The notes: a model not told the origin generated them from the sequence alone. 64,000 bases of DNA from Barnesiella sp. WM24 (GCF_004570975.1 NZ_SPPC01000009.1:1-64000), one strand, 5' to 3'. Shown: positions 37,105 to 46,384, counted from the first letter of the stretch. Numbers and translations: made by a program.

Positions 37105-37467
37105 TTATGCGTCCTTTTTTACTACGCGGCGCTCTTTGATACGAGCTTTCTTGCCGGTGAGCTTACGGAGGTAGTAAAGCTTAGCGCGACGTACCTTACC
37201 ATACTTGTTGACGGTAATAGAGTCGATAAACGGAGACTCGATGGGGAAAATACGCTCAACACCGATGTTATCGCTCATCTTGCGCACTGTGAAACGCTTC
37301 TTTGCGCCCTCGCCTGAGATGCGGATTACGACACCGCGATACTGCTGGATACGCTCCTTGTTGCCCTCTTTGATACGGTAAGCGACTGTGATGGTATCGC
37401 CGGGTCCAAATTCGGGGTGCTGCTTGCCGGTGGCAAATGCTTCTTCAGCAACTTTAATCAAATCCAT
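37105..37467 (-). CDS. rplS: 50S ribosomal protein L19
   Basis: A 120-residue ribosomal protein at the 30S-50S interface. The family sequence is plain: [18 protein letters not shown], then [26 protein letters not shown] and a basic C-terminus ([10 protein letters not shown]). It is a single gene here, flanked by a strong promoter and a terminator, rather than in the rpsP-rimM-trmD-rplS order of many bacteria. rimM lies about 4.5 kb away on the same strand. Confidence 0.97.
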   Translation of the reverse strand: MDLIKVAEEAFATGKQHPEFGPGDTITVAYRIKEGNKERIQQYRGVVIRISGEGAKKRFTVRKMSDNIGVERIFPIESPFIDSITVNKYGKVRRAKLYYLRKLTGKKARIKERRVVKKDA

Positions 37468-37545
37468 TTTTAATCAGATATTAAAATGTTAATAATACGC
37501 AATATAGCAAGCTGCTTGTCTTGCCAGAGATTACGAAAAGCGGTG

Positions 37546-37577
37546 CAAAGTTAGCGATTATTTGCTTATAATCCAAA
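37546..37577 (-). promoter_or_regulatory. Promoter of rplS
   Basis: On the minus strand TTTG (37574-37577), exactly 20 bases, then TAACTTTG (37546-37553). Transcription would start near 37539, about 70 bases before the ATG, leaving room for a short leader. Confidence 0.75.
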
Positions 37578-37623
37578 TATTTTTGGCTTTTGATTTTGAT
37601 GAATGATTCTCTTTCCGCAAATC

Positions 37624-37655
37624 GTTGTGTATGTTGCCGTTTTTGAGTAATTTTG
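37624..37655 (+). promoter_or_regulatory. Promoter of proS
   Basis: GTTG (37624-37627), a 20-base spacer and TAATTTTG (37648-37655) fit the consensus. The start site would be near 37662, about 38 bases before proS. Confidence 0.6.
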
Positions 37656-37699
37656 CGGTATAAATTAAATCTGAAGAACAAATATAATATAAACTTGCT

Positions 37700-39181
37700 A
37701 TGGCAAAGGAACTAAAGGATCTCACTAAACGTAGTGACGATTACTCTAAATGGTACAATGAACTTGTGGTTAAGGCTGATCTCGCCGAGCAGAGCGCTGT
37801 GCGTGGATGTATGGTGATAAAGCCTTACGGATATGCCATCTGGGAAAAGATGCAGCAGACTCTTGACAAGATGTTTAAGGAAACCGGTGTGCAAAACGCA
37901 TATTTCCCGCTTCTTATCCCTAAGTCGTTTCTTTGCCGTGAGGCGGAGCATGTGGAAGGCTTTGCCAAGGAATGTGCAGTTGTGACACATTACCGCTTGA
38001 AAAATGACCCTAACGGTAACGGAGTCATCGTTGACCCTGATGCCCGCCTTGAAGAGGAGCTGATTGTAAGACCTACTTCGGAGACAATTATCTGGGGTAC
38101 TTATAAAAACTGGATACACAGTTACCGTGACCTGCCTGTATTGTGCAATCAGTGGGCCAATGTAATGCGTTGGGAGATGCGTACCCGCATGTTCCTCCGC
38201 ACTGCCGAGTTCTTGTGGCAGGAAGGACATTGCGCACATGCAACGGCTGAGGAGTCGGAGGCACGCACTGTACAGATGATTAATCTGTATGCCGATTTTG
38301 CCGAGCGTTACATGGCTATGCCGGTCATAAAGGGAGTGAAATCGCCCAACGAGCGTTTTGCCGGTGCGCTTAACACCTATACCATCGAGGCAATGATGCA
38401 GGATGGAAAGGCTCTTCAGTCAGGTACATCCCATAATCTCGGACAAAACTTCGCCAAGGCGTTTGATGTCACATTTGTAAACAAGGACAATAAGCCTGAA
38501 TATGTGTGGGCAAATTCCTGGGGTGTGTCAACCCGACTGATGGGTGCGTTGATTATGACCCACTCTGATGACAACGGTCTGGTTCTGCCTCCTCATCTGG
38601 CTCCGATACAGGTCGTAATCGTCCCGATCTATAAGAATGCCGAGCAGCTTGTCGAGGTAAGCAGGGCTGTTGAGCCTATAGTGTCGGCTTTACGTGATCT
38701 CGGTATCAGCGTGAAGTATGATGATGCCGACAACCGCCGTCCGGGATTTAAGTTTGCCGACTACGAGCTGAAGGGAGTGCCTGTGCGTCTTGCAATAGGC
38801 GCGCGTGATATTGAAAACGGCACAGTTGAAGTAATGCGTCGCGACACTCTTGAAAAGCAGGTCGAGCCTATAGCCGGAATTGCCGAGCGAGTGCAGTCGC
38901 TTCTCGAAGAGATTCAGGAAAATATCTATCAGAAGGCTCTGAAACACCGTGAAGAGATGACCCGCACGGTTGACACCTATGAGGAGTTCAAGGCTGAGAT
39001 AGAGAAGGGCGGATTTATACTTGCTCACTGGGACGGAACTCCCGAGACTGAGGATAAAATCAAGGAAGAGACAAAGGCAACTATCCGTTGCATACCGTTG
39101 GACGGTGACAAGACTCCCGGAGTGTGCATGGTCACAGGCAAGCCTTCGGCTCAACGCGTGATATTTGCACGTAACTACTAA
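37700..39181 (+). CDS. proS: Prolyl-tRNA synthetase, archaeal/eukaryotic-type
   Basis: Charges tRNA-Pro with proline. At 493 residues and without the bacterial editing insertion it belongs to the short, archaeal/eukaryote-like ProRS group found in several bacterial phyla. Class II motifs are visible: motif 2 region [14 protein letters not shown]...[17 protein letters not shown], and motif 3 [17 protein letters not shown]. An anticodon-binding domain ([11 protein letters not shown] onward) and a C-terminal domain ending in ARNY follow. The GT2 gene follows after nine bases, so they are probably co-transcribed. Confidence 0.96.
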   Translation: MAKELKDLTKRSDDYSKWYNELVVKADLAEQSAVRGCMVIKPYGYAIWEKMQQTLDKMFKETGVQNAYFPLLIPKSFLCREAEHVEGFAKECAVVTHYRLKNDPNGNGVIVDPDARLEEELIVRPTSETIIWGTYKNWIHSYRDLPVLCNQWANVMRWEMRTRMFLRTAEFLWQEGHCAHATAEESEARTVQMINLYADFAERYMAMPVIKGVKSPNERFAGALNTYTIEAMMQDGKALQSGTSHNLGQNFAKAFDVTFVNKDNKPEYVWANSWGVSTRLMGALIMTHSDDNGLVLPPHLAPIQVVIVPIYKNAEQLVEVSRAVEPIVSALRDLGISVKYDDADNRRPGFKFADYELKGVPVRLAIGARDIENGTVEVMRRDTLEKQVEPIAGIAERVQSLLEEIQENIYQKALKHREEMTRTVDTYEEFKAEIEKGGFILAHWDGTPETEDKIKEETKATIRCIPLDGDKTPGVCMVTGKPSAQRVIFARNY

Positions 39182-39190
39182 TAAGATAAG

Positions 39191-40141
39191 ATGCTACAAC
39201 CAGTAATAGCCATCGTCGTCCCGTGTTACAACGAGAGTGCGGTGCTTTCCATGTCAATGGCAAAGCTGTCGGAAGTGCTCGGGGCTATGGTTGAAGACGG
39301 CACTGTCTCTTCTCAGAGTTACATACTTTGTGTCAATGACGGAAGCACTGACTCTACATGGGAGGAGATAGAAAAGTTTCACAGGCGGGATACCCGGATA
39401 AAGGGTATCTCGCTTGCCCATAACCGGGGGCATCAATATGCACTCCTTGCCGGGCTGATGACGGTAAAAGACCGGTGTGACGCTGCTGTCTCCATTGATG
39501 CCGATCTTCAGGACGACCCTGACATTATTCCTGAGATGGTGAAACTCTTTATTGCCGGAAACGAGATTGTCTATGGCGTGAGGAAAAGCCGTGCTACCGA
39601 TTCTTGGTTTAAACGCACGACAGCAAGGACATTCTACACCATGCAACGGCGCTTGGGAGTTGATACGGTATATGATCATGCCGACTACAGGCTTATGAGT
39701 CGTCGGGCGTTGGAACTGCTTGCCGATTACGGTGAATCTAATCTTTTCTTGCGTGGCATTATCCCGCAGATAGGTCTTGACAGTGCAGTAGTGACCTATG
39801 ACAGGCAAAAGCGCGCGGCCGGCGAGAGCAAATATCCGCTTGCCAAAATGATAAGCTTTTCCATCGATGGTGTCACTTCCTTTTCTGCCAAGCCTATAAG
39901 ACTGATATTTGCCACCGGACTTATATTGCTCCTGCTTGACATAGTGGTGGCAATCTATGTGCTTTGTTCTTACTTTGCCGACAGTGCAATATCGGGTTGG
40001 ACATCATTGATGCTTTCTATCTGGTTTCTTGGCAGTCTGATACTTATGAGCATAGGTGTCGTAGGGGAGTATATCGGGAAAATATTCACTGAGGTGAAAC
40101 ACCGGCCCCGTTACGCTATACGCGATATGCTTTGGGATTGA
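39191..40141 (+). CDS. Polyprenyl-phosphate glycosyltransferase, GT2 (DPM1/ArnC/GtrB-like)
   Basis: A 316-residue transferase expected to move a sugar from a nucleotide donor onto undecaprenyl phosphate at the cytoplasmic face. The GT2 N-terminus (AIVVPCYNESAVL), CVNDGSTDSTW and the metal-binding DADLQDDP are intact. Two membrane helices close the protein (about 235-258 and 270-292), the layout of ArnC and GtrB. The convergent neighbour is an ArnT/PMT-type transferase that uses exactly such lipid-linked sugars, so the two may act in one pathway on lipid A or a surface glycan. The sugar is not known. Confidence 0.9.
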   Translation: MLQPVIAIVVPCYNESAVLSMSMAKLSEVLGAMVEDGTVSSQSYILCVNDGSTDSTWEEIEKFHRRDTRIKGISLAHNRGHQYALLAGLMTVKDRCDAAVSIDADLQDDPDIIPEMVKLFIAGNEIVYGVRKSRATDSWFKRTTARTFYTMQRRLGVDTVYDHADYRLMSRRALELLADYGESNLFLRGIIPQIGLDSAVVTYDRQKRAAGESKYPLAKMISFSIDGVTSFSAKPIRLIFATGLILLLLDIVVAIYVLCSYFADSAISGWTSLMLSIWFLGSLILMSIGVVGEYIGKIFTEVKHRPRYAIRDMLWD

Positions 40142-40164
40142 TCATTGGATGATGATGCATAATT

Positions 40165-40199
40165 AAATGCCGCATGTGATTTATTTCACTGCGGCATTT
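40165..40199. terminator. Bidirectional terminator between convergent GT2 and ArnT-like genes
   Basis: AAATGCCGCA pairs with TGCGGCATTT and, past a one-base bulge, GTGA with TCAC, giving a 14-pair hairpin. Its loop and right arm include the last codons and stop of the minus-strand ArnT-like gene (ending at 40181). A-rich and T-rich flanks suit termination in both directions. Confidence 0.65.
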
Positions 40200-41926
40200 G
40201 TCTTGTTAAACCGATATACTTCTATACTGCTATGTATCTTGCTGGTTTGCGACGATTTGTAGACAGGCGTAAAGTCGTATCCTTCTGTTTTGAACTCGGG
40301 AAGATACTTCTCTGCGTCATAATCGTTAATCATAAGGAATCCGCTGTCAGGTCTTGTCTTATAGAAGTTGCCTGTGCGGTTGCCGAGGTAGAAATTAGGC
40401 TCGAAGAAGTGGACCGGATTTCCTGTACTGAACACTCCTTCTGCTATGAACTCATACAGCTTGCCTTCACTTTCCGGCGCATGACGCTCGATTTCAGCGA
40501 CAATTCCTTTCATGGACTTTGCGTTAAGCACTGCAGGCTGATACACTCCGTCAAGCGAGATATAAAGTCCGAGTGTCACGGCGATTATGGCAAATATGTG
40601 GCGGTCATTAAGCTTTTTGCGGCAATACACATACCAGCCGATGCCCGTAAGTGTAGTCAGGCTTATTATCATTATGCTGAACGCCCCGCCTATGTCGGCT
40701 ATGTTATGGAGCATTGCGATGTTTAGAGCGGCGTGCCGTCCTTTAAACATGGTGTCAGGTATAAGACCAGATTTTGCGATTATCAGCGCGACAGGGAGAA
40801 GGATAGCGACTGTAGCGAGAATCACGCCATAAATCTTGATTGCTCTTGAGCCGTTTCTGACAAGATACAGCAAGTAAAGGGCAAAAAAGTAGGCGATAAA
40901 TGGATAGACGGGCATCAGGTAGACACTCCGCTTGCTTTCAGGAATGCAGTAGAAGATAAATATCGCCATTATGGCGATGAATGAAAACAAGTTTACCGGC
41001 GACATGTTTCTGAACAATGACGATAGCCGTTCAAGTGAGGGCTTTCCGAAGGCTCTGTAATGCAGCGTGAACAGGGAGATGACAGCACATAATGTCCAGG
41101 GTACATATCCGGCGATTATGGTGATGAGGTTGTAATACCACGGATTTACGTGGGAGTCATATTTCATCGTGCCGGTAAAGCGACCGAAATTCTCTTCCAT
41201 CACAAGGTCAAGAAATTCTTTTCCGCCCTGATGATAGGCCGCGATATACCATATTGCAGGGAGTAATGTCGACAAAACTGCACATATTATCAACAATGCC
41301 GCAGCCTTAAATATGTTGGTCCCCTTACAAAGAAGGAATATGCCTGTGGTAAGACACGGAAGAATTATACCGACAGGCCCCTTTGTCAATGCGGCACAGC
41401 TCATAAAAAGTATCGCTCCCCACGGTAGTCCGCGAAGCCCTTTTTCATACCAGCGGTAGAAGCAAATCAGCGACATCACAATCAAGGCTGTCATCATCAT
41501 GTCGACACGGCAGTTCATCCCGGCACGGTGCAGCTCGAAAGAGGTGAACGCGATAAGGGCGCTTATTGCGGCAGTCAATGTGTCAGTGCGCTTCGCAAAG
41601 AAGGAGAAACACGTCATTATCATTGCCACAAGTGCGATGACCGACGGCAGTCGTGATATGGCTTCATTTACGATGCCTCCGTTGAATAGAAGAGCGAGTG
41701 CCGCAATACACCAGTGAAAGAAAGGTGGCTTGTAAGGGATGTCTCCTCCATTGTTTTGAGGTAATATCCAATTGCCCTGTTCAAGCATTGAATAGGCGAC
41801 TATGGCTTCTCTCGGCTCTCCTTTGGTGTGAAAGTCAGAAAGACCGATAAACGGCAACATTGTAAGCAGGCAGATGGCAAAAAGTAGCCAGAATGCCTTG
41901 GTGTAAGAACAGCCTGAGCAATCCAT
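40181..41926 (-). CDS. ArnT/PMT-like membrane glycosyltransferase
   Basis: A 581-residue inner-membrane protein with about twelve helices and a C-terminal periplasmic part. It belongs to the PMT/ArnT superfamily (GT39/GT83), which transfers a sugar from polyprenyl phosphate to lipid A or a protein outside the membrane. The first periplasmic loop has FHTKGEPREAIVAYSML with the acidic catalytic residue, followed by NGGDIPYKPPFFHW, both typical of ArnT relatives. It is last in the DUF4290-murA-rimM run (21 bases after rimM). L-Ara4N specificity is not implied, as no arnBCADE genes are present. Confidence 0.88.
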   Translation of the reverse strand: MDCSGCSYTKAFWLLFAICLLTMLPFIGLSDFHTKGEPREAIVAYSMLEQGNWILPQNNGGDIPYKPPFFHWCIAALALLFNGGIVNEAISRLPSVIALVAMIMTCFSFFAKRTDTLTAAISALIAFTSFELHRAGMNCRVDMMMTALIVMSLICFYRWYEKGLRGLPWGAILFMSCAALTKGPVGIILPCLTTGIFLLCKGTNIFKAAALLIICAVLSTLLPAIWYIAAYHQGGKEFLDLVMEENFGRFTGTMKYDSHVNPWYYNLITIIAGYVPWTLCAVISLFTLHYRAFGKPSLERLSSLFRNMSPVNLFSFIAIMAIFIFYCIPESKRSVYLMPVYPFIAYFFALYLLYLVRNGSRAIKIYGVILATVAILLPVALIIAKSGLIPDTMFKGRHAALNIAMLHNIADIGGAFSIMIISLTTLTGIGWYVYCRKKLNDRHIFAIIAVTLGLYISLDGVYQPAVLNAKSMKGIVAEIERHAPESEGKLYEFIAEGVFSTGNPVHFFEPNFYLGNRTGNFYKTRPDSGFLMINDYDAEKYLPEFKTEGYDFTPVYKSSQTSKIHSSIEVYRFNKTNAAVK

Positions 41927-41947
41927 AAGCGGGTATAATCTGGTGTA

Positions 41948-42472
41948 TTAAAGGTCAAGTAACCCTTCGGGTAAAGTCATTACGATATATTTACGGTCAG
42001 TATCGATTTCATCGATAAGGTCATCGGCAATAGGGATATATGTGCTTTCTCCCCCGGGAAGCCCGACGATAAACAAAGCGTTTTCTGTGCTGTCTTCTAT
42101 CCCGGTGATTACACCTACGGGTTGCCCGTTGGCGTGTACGATGGTGAATCCTATGAGGTCGGAGGCATACATGCCGTCTTCATCAGGCATTTCTTTCACT
42201 TCATCGCTGACAAGCGCGTAAATCTCATGATTGGTAAGCGCCGCAGCCTGTTGTTCATTATTGATTCCGTCTATGGCAACAATCACCGAGTCAATGCGCT
42301 TCGGGCGTATGGACTCGATAAAAAACGGTACGTAGATGCCGTCGATATTTACGATGAACTTTTCAATCCGGTCAGTGATTACATCGTCATCAAGATATAC
42401 GTTTATTTCACCGTGAATGCCGTGGGGCTTTCCGAACTTACCGATTTCTACAAGCTCTTTTTCTTCAATCAT
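41948..42472 (-). CDS. rimM: 16S rRNA processing factor RimM
   Basis: A 174-residue maturation factor that binds ribosomal protein S19 on the pre-30S particle. The N-terminal beta-barrel begins VEIGKFGKPHGIHGEINVY, the family signature. The PRC-barrel domain follows (DLIGFTIVHANGQPVGVITGI), ending in VMTLPEGLLDL. It lies 15 bases after murA and is co-transcribed with it. Confidence 0.95.
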   Translation of the reverse strand: MIEEKELVEIGKFGKPHGIHGEINVYLDDDVITDRIEKFIVNIDGIYVPFFIESIRPKRIDSVIVAIDGINNEQQAAALTNHEIYALVSDEVKEMPDEDGMYASDLIGFTIVHANGQPVGVITGIEDSTENALFIVGLPGGESTYIPIADDLIDEIDTDRKYIVMTLPEGLLDL

Positions 42473-42487
42473 AGGATTCTCTTTCTG

Positions 42488-43801
42488 TTATTGTGACACT
42501 CTCATTATATGGGCTCCTATAGCATTCAGGCGCTTGTCAATGTTTTCATATCCACGGTCTATCTGGTCGATATTATGGATGCTGCTTGTGCCCTTGGCGC
42601 TCATCGCTGCAATAAGCATGGCTATGCCGGCACGAATATCGGGCGACACCATCGTGGTGGCGCGGAGAGAGTGTAGTCTGCCGGAACCGATGACTGCCGC
42701 GCGGTGAGGGTCACACAATATTATCTGCGCTCCCATGTCGATAAGCTTGTCTACGAAAAACAATCGGCTTTCAAACATCTTCTGGTGAATCAGGACGCTG
42801 CCTTTTGCCTGGGTGGCGACTACGAGAAATATGCTGAGAAGGTCGGGCGACAGTCCGGGCCACGGAGCATCGGCAAAAGTCATGATGGACCCGTCGATGA
42901 AGGTCTCAATCTCATATCCGTCACGTTTCGGGATTATTATGTCATCGCCGGAGCGTTGCAGGTCGATGCCGAGGCGCTTGAAGCTGTCGGGCATGATTCC
43001 GAGGTCGTCGTAGCTTACATCTTTTAGGGTTATGCCGCTTCCTGTCATCGCAGCCATGCCTATAAAGCTGCCTACCTCAATCATGTCGGGAAGCACTCTG
43101 TGGGTAGTGCCGTGGAGCGATTCTACACCTGTTATGTTCAGTAGGTTGGAGCCTATGCCGCGTATCTGCGCCCCCATTGAGTTAAGCATTTTGCAGAGCT
43201 GCTGGATATATGGCTCACACGCGGCGTTATAGATTGTTGTCTCGCCTTCGGCAAGCACCGATGCCATTATTATGTTGGCTGTTCCGGTGACCGATGCTTC
43301 GTCGAGAAGCATATATGTCCCTGACAGGCCACCGTTGCTCTCTATTTCGTAAGCGTGGGTCTCGGTGTTGTAGTTAAATTCGGCTCCGAGTTTATTGATG
43401 CCGATAAAGTGGGTGTCAAGACGGCGGCGGCCTATTTTATCACCGCCCGGCTTGGGTAATACAGCCTTGCCAAACCGTGCCACGAGCGGGCCTACAAACA
43501 TTACCGAGCCGCGTAATGCCGCCGCTTTTTTTATGTAGTCGGGTGTCGACAGGTAATCAATGTTTACTTCATCGGCTTGAAAGGCATAGGAGTGGGAGGC
43601 AAGGCGTTCAACCTTTACTCCCATGTCGGCAAGCATTGAAATAAGATTGTTTATGTCGAGGATGTCAGGAATGTTTTCAATCACGACACGCTCAGGAGTC
43701 AGCAGTACGGCGCATATTACCTCAAGTGCTTCATTTTTTGCCCCCTGAGGTGTAATTTCACCTTGCAGAGTGTGACCGCCTTCTACAATAAATGTGCTCA
43801 T
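42488..43801 (-). CDS. murA: UDP-N-acetylglucosamine 1-carboxyvinyltransferase, Cys-to-Asp active site
   Basis: Transfers enolpyruvate from PEP to UDP-GlcNAc, the first committed step of peptidoglycan synthesis. The family sequences are clear: GGHTLQGEI, GAKNEAL and GPLVARFGKAVLP. The active-site loop reads PGGDKIG, with Asp at residue 121 where E. coli MurA has Cys115. That change is known from naturally fosfomycin-resistant MurA enzymes. The frame is open to 43897, inside the DUF4290 gene, but ATG 43801 (MSTFIVEGG) gives the standard 437-residue protein. It lies between DUF4290 and rimM in one operon. Confidence 0.95.
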   Translation of the reverse strand: MSTFIVEGGHTLQGEITPQGAKNEALEVICAVLLTPERVVIENIPDILDINNLISMLADMGVKVERLASHSYAFQADEVNIDYLSTPDYIKKAAALRGSVMFVGPLVARFGKAVLPKPGGDKIGRRRLDTHFIGINKLGAEFNYNTETHAYEIESNGGLSGTYMLLDEASVTGTANIIMASVLAEGETTIYNAACEPYIQQLCKMLNSMGAQIRGIGSNLLNITGVESLHGTTHRVLPDMIEVGSFIGMAAMTGSGITLKDVSYDDLGIMPDSFKRLGIDLQRSGDDIIIPKRDGYEIETFIDGSIMTFADAPWPGLSPDLLSIFLVVATQAKGSVLIHQKMFESRLFFVDKLIDMGAQIILCDPHRAAVIGSGRLHSLRATTMVSPDIRAGIAMLIAAMSAKGTSSIHNIDQIDRGYENIDKRLNAIGAHIMRVSQ

Positions 43802-43827
43802 GGCTCTGTATAATGGTGTAAAACAGG

Positions 43828-44421
43828 TTATTTTTTCTTTTTCTTCTTTCCCGAAGTCTGAGGTGTGGGAGCCGCCTTGAACTCGTGCAGGCGACATGTC
43901 GCCGGGTCAAGCCTTATCGCCCCGTGGCTGTAGGCCGCGAGATCCTTGAACACCTTGGCATCGTCGACCCCGTCGGGGTTGACCGCAAGCATGAGTTTTT
44001 TCATGTGGTTGGCGATAAGGATAACAAGTGCGTCGCGCTCTTCTCCCTCCTCAAGCGATACCGCCTTTGCTATCATCAGCTCTATGTATTTGCCGTAATG
44101 ACGGAGCTTTATTGAAGAAAGCTCATAGTTCAGCGGCTCGGGACGTGATTCGAGGTTTTCCGGCTTTATTACTTCGTAGGGATAGTCTATATCAAGCTTG
44201 AAGTCAGACATGATTGCGAGATGGTCCCATAATTTGTGCTTGAAGTCTTCCGTGTCGCGAAGCTGCGGAAACAGATTTCCCATTGACGCGATAATCGAGT
44301 GGGCACACACGGTGCGCTCTTCCCTGTCGGGAATCGAGACGCAGTAGTCCACCATCTGCTGTATGTTTCTGCCGTATTCAGGCAATATGAGTTTCTTCAG
44401 TTGTGTATTGTATGTCAGCAT
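43828..44421 (-). CDS. DUF4290 domain protein
   Basis: A 197-residue soluble, mostly helical protein matching the Bacteroidota-specific DUF4290 family as I know it: LPEYGRNIQQMVDYC near the N-terminus, then LRDTEDFKHKLWDHLAIMSDF and LANHMKKLMLAVN-like segments. The last six residues are all lysine. It is the first gene of the operon with murA and rimM, behind a strong promoter. That position suggests a link with the cell envelope or ribosome assembly, but no function is established. Confidence 0.85.
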   Translation of the reverse strand: MLTYNTQLKKLILPEYGRNIQQMVDYCVSIPDREERTVCAHSIIASMGNLFPQLRDTEDFKHKLWDHLAIMSDFKLDIDYPYEVIKPENLESRPEPLNYELSSIKLRHYGKYIELMIAKAVSLEEGEERDALVILIANHMKKLMLAVNPDGVDDAKVFKDLAAYSHGAIRLDPATCRLHEFKAAPTPQTSGKKKKKK

Positions 44422-44445
44422 ATAGCTATATGTTTTGCTTCATGT

Positions 44446-44477
44446 CAAAGTTACCAAAAATATGACAATCTGCCAAA
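44446..44477 (-). promoter_or_regulatory. Promoter of the DUF4290-murA-rimM operon
   Basis: On the minus strand TTTG (44474-44477), exactly 20 bases, then TAACTTTG (44446-44453). The start site would be near 44439, about 18 bases before the DUF4290 ATG. Confidence 0.75.
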
Positions 44478-44567
44478 TAAATGGATGATACGGTATAAAC
44501 GCTTTGCCATCAAGCTTGGTTGAGTTGATAGGGGAGAAGTGTGGAAAGGTGAATCCTTAAATGGAAA

Positions 44568-44610
44568 ATCAGTTGTGTGGCAACCTGTTAGTGGAAGCTA
44601 CACAACTGAT
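44568..44610 (-). terminator. Terminator after fabG
   Basis: A 14-pair stem (44568-44581 with 44597-44610, one G-U; arms contain CAGTTGTGT) lies 30 bases past the fabG stop. On the minus strand it is followed by TTTTCC. It ends the tetR-ketosynthase-fabG unit. Confidence 0.7.
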
Positions 44611-44639
44611 ATGTTGTCGGTCGATGGTTCGACTTCTGA

Positions 44640-45386
44640 TTACATGTTCATACCGCCGTCAACCTGTATTACCTGACCGGTAACGTAGCCTGACATGTCG
44701 GAAGCAAGGAATACGGCAACATCGGCGATGTCGCCTACCTGACCGCCGCGGCGCAGAGGAATTTTCTTTACCCATTCGGCACGAACGTCGTCGGGCAGGG
44801 CGGCAGTCATTGCTGTCTCGATAAATCCGGGGGCGATAGCGTTGGCACGGATGCCGCGTGAGCCTACTTCCTGGGCGATAGACTTGGCAAGAGCGATAAG
44901 ACCAGCCTTTGATGCCGCATAGTTTGCCTGTCCTGCATTTCCGTGTACACCTACCACTGAAGCCATGTTGATGATAGAGCCGCTACGCTGGCGCATCATG
45001 ATCGGAAGCACTGCGTTGATGAAGTTGAAGGCGCTTTTGAGGTTGACTGCGATTACAGCGTCCCACTGTGCCTCGGTCATGCGCATCATAAGACCGTCTT
45101 TAGTGATACCTGCGTTGTTTACAAGAATATCGATTGAGCCGAAATCCTTATGTACCTCAGCGACTACTTCCTTAGTCTGGTTGAAGTCGGCAGCGTTAGA
45201 TGCATATCCTTTTACTTTGACTCCGAGAGCCTCGATTTCTCTTTCAGTCGCTTTTCCGTTTTCGTCAATCACGAGGTCGGTAAACGCGATGTTGGCACCC
45301 TCCTGTGCAAAGCGGATTGCAAGTGCCTTTCCTATACCGCGGGCTGCACCTGTGATGAGCGCGGTTTTTCCTTCAAGAAGTTTCAT
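44640..45386 (-). CDS. fabG: 3-oxoacyl-[acyl-carrier-protein] reductase (FabG)
   Basis: A 248-residue short-chain dehydrogenase reducing beta-ketoacyl-ACP with NADPH in type II fatty acid synthesis. The cofactor motif TGAARGIGKA, the NNAGI motif and the catalytic Ser-Tyr-Lys (NMASVVG, YAASKAG) are intact. The ending VTGQVIQVDGGMNM is standard for FabG. It has its own strong promoter inside the end of the upstream ketosynthase III gene, so it can be expressed apart from tetR. Confidence 0.93.
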   Translation of the reverse strand: MKLLEGKTALITGAARGIGKALAIRFAQEGANIAFTDLVIDENGKATEREIEALGVKVKGYASNAADFNQTKEVVAEVHKDFGSIDILVNNAGITKDGLMMRMTEAQWDAVIAVNLKSAFNFINAVLPIMMRQRSGSIINMASVVGVHGNAGQANYAASKAGLIALAKSIAQEVGSRGIRANAIAPGFIETAMTAALPDDVRAEWVKKIPLRRGGQVGDIADVAVFLASDMSGYVTGQVIQVDGGMNM

Positions 45387-45423
45387 GTGTATTACTCTTA
45401 AATGCTTTATTGTAAATTGTCGG

Positions 45424-45455
45424 CAAATTTAACTATAAATTAGATTTCTACCAAA
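45424..45455 (-). promoter_or_regulatory. Internal promoter of fabG
   Basis: On the minus strand TTTG (45452-45455), exactly 20 bases, then TAAATTTG (45424-45431). The -33 element lies within the last codons of the ketosynthase gene. Transcription would start near 45417, 31 bases before fabG. Confidence 0.75.
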
Positions 45456-46384
45456 AATGCACCGCAGGAATATCCACCGCCAAATACGGTCAATCCTATT
45501 TTTTCGCCTTTCTTGAACTTGTCACGGTTCTGGGCGAATACCAGCGCGCAACTTGCCGAACCGGTGTTTCCAAGCTCTTCGATATTGTTGACAAAATGGT
45601 CATCATCAAGTTCAAGCTGGTGGGCTACCTGTGCCACGATTCGCTTGTTTGCCTGGTGGGTGATGATGTGGTCGAGTTCACCGGGAGTCATGCCGTAAGG
45701 CTTTGTCACGTGGTCAAGAGCGTCAATCATGTAGGAGCATGCGTTGACAAACACGTCCTTGCCGTCGGGCATTTCTATGCCACCTTCTTTCGGGCGAAGG
45801 ATGACACCTTCGGGACCTTTCCCTACATTTCCGAGCCCGCAGGTATATATCTCTTTGATCTTTACATCTGTGTCGGAAACCTTGTCGGCTGAAAGGAAAT
45901 AAGCGACAGCTGCGTCACCCCATAGATGACCGCATTTCGGGTCATGCTCATTGGAGTAATATGTGTTGTGCTCGGAACATACCAGCAGGGCTTTCTTGGC
46001 TTTGCCTGCCGCGAAATATGTCTCGATTATTTCAAGTCCGTTTACAAATGACGAGCAGGCGGCAGATACATATACCGCTTTGGCTCCGGTGATGTCATAT
46101 TTCCTCTGGGCTATGTGGGCGAGAGTGGCTACAGTGTCATAGGGCGAGTAGGAGGCCGATACGATAAGGTCGACATCCTTGATGCCGTAGGGCAGATTTT
46201 TGATGGCATCTTCAATTGCATTAAGTCCCATCGAGTTGTGACCTTCTCCGGCTCCTGCCTTTGAACGTGACTTTATGCCTGTGCGTTTATAGATCCAGTC
46301 GCTTGTAAGTCCGTTTACATCTTTGAAATATTCGTTGTCAACCCTTTCTGAAGGGATATAATAACCGGTGGCATTAATGTACAT
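45440..46384 (-). CDS. Beta-ketoacyl-ACP synthase III-like protein
   Basis: A 314-residue thiolase-fold enzyme of the FabH group, which condenses an acyl-CoA starter with malonyl-ACP. The catalytic triad is complete: Cys in SAACSSF, His in ITHQANKR and Asn in ELGNTGSAS. The C-terminal GGGYSCGAFLVEI is typical. FabH in many Bacteroidota lies with plsX and rpmF, which are absent here. This copy lies instead in a TetR-regulated unit, so it may be a second ketosynthase III with a special starter. Head-to-head condensing (OleA-like) enzymes share the fold and cannot be fully excluded. Confidence 0.88.
   Translation of the reverse strand: MYINATGYYIPSERVDNEYFKDVNGLTSDWIYKRTGIKSRSKAGAGEGHNSMGLNAIEDAIKNLPYGIKDVDLIVSASYSPYDTVATLAHIAQRKYDITGAKAVYVSAACSSFVNGLEIIETYFAAGKAKKALLVCSEHNTYYSNEHDPKCGHLWGDAAVAYFLSADKVSDTDVKIKEIYTCGLGNVGKGPEGVILRPKEGGIEMPDGKDVFVNACSYMIDALDHVTKPYGMTPGELDHIITHQANKRIVAQVAHQLELDDDHFVNNIEELGNTGSASCALVFAQNRDKFKKGEKIGLTVFGGGYSCGAFLVEI

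Noticed and set aside
44422-44639. Non-coding RNA in the 218-base gap between DUF4290 and fabG
   Set aside because: The gap is explained by the DUF4290 promoter on the left and the fabG terminator on the right; no further structure is convincing.
45440-46384. Calling the ketosynthase III gene the housekeeping fabH
   Set aside because: Catalytic residues fit, but the neighbourhood is a TetR unit and other copies in the genome cannot be checked.
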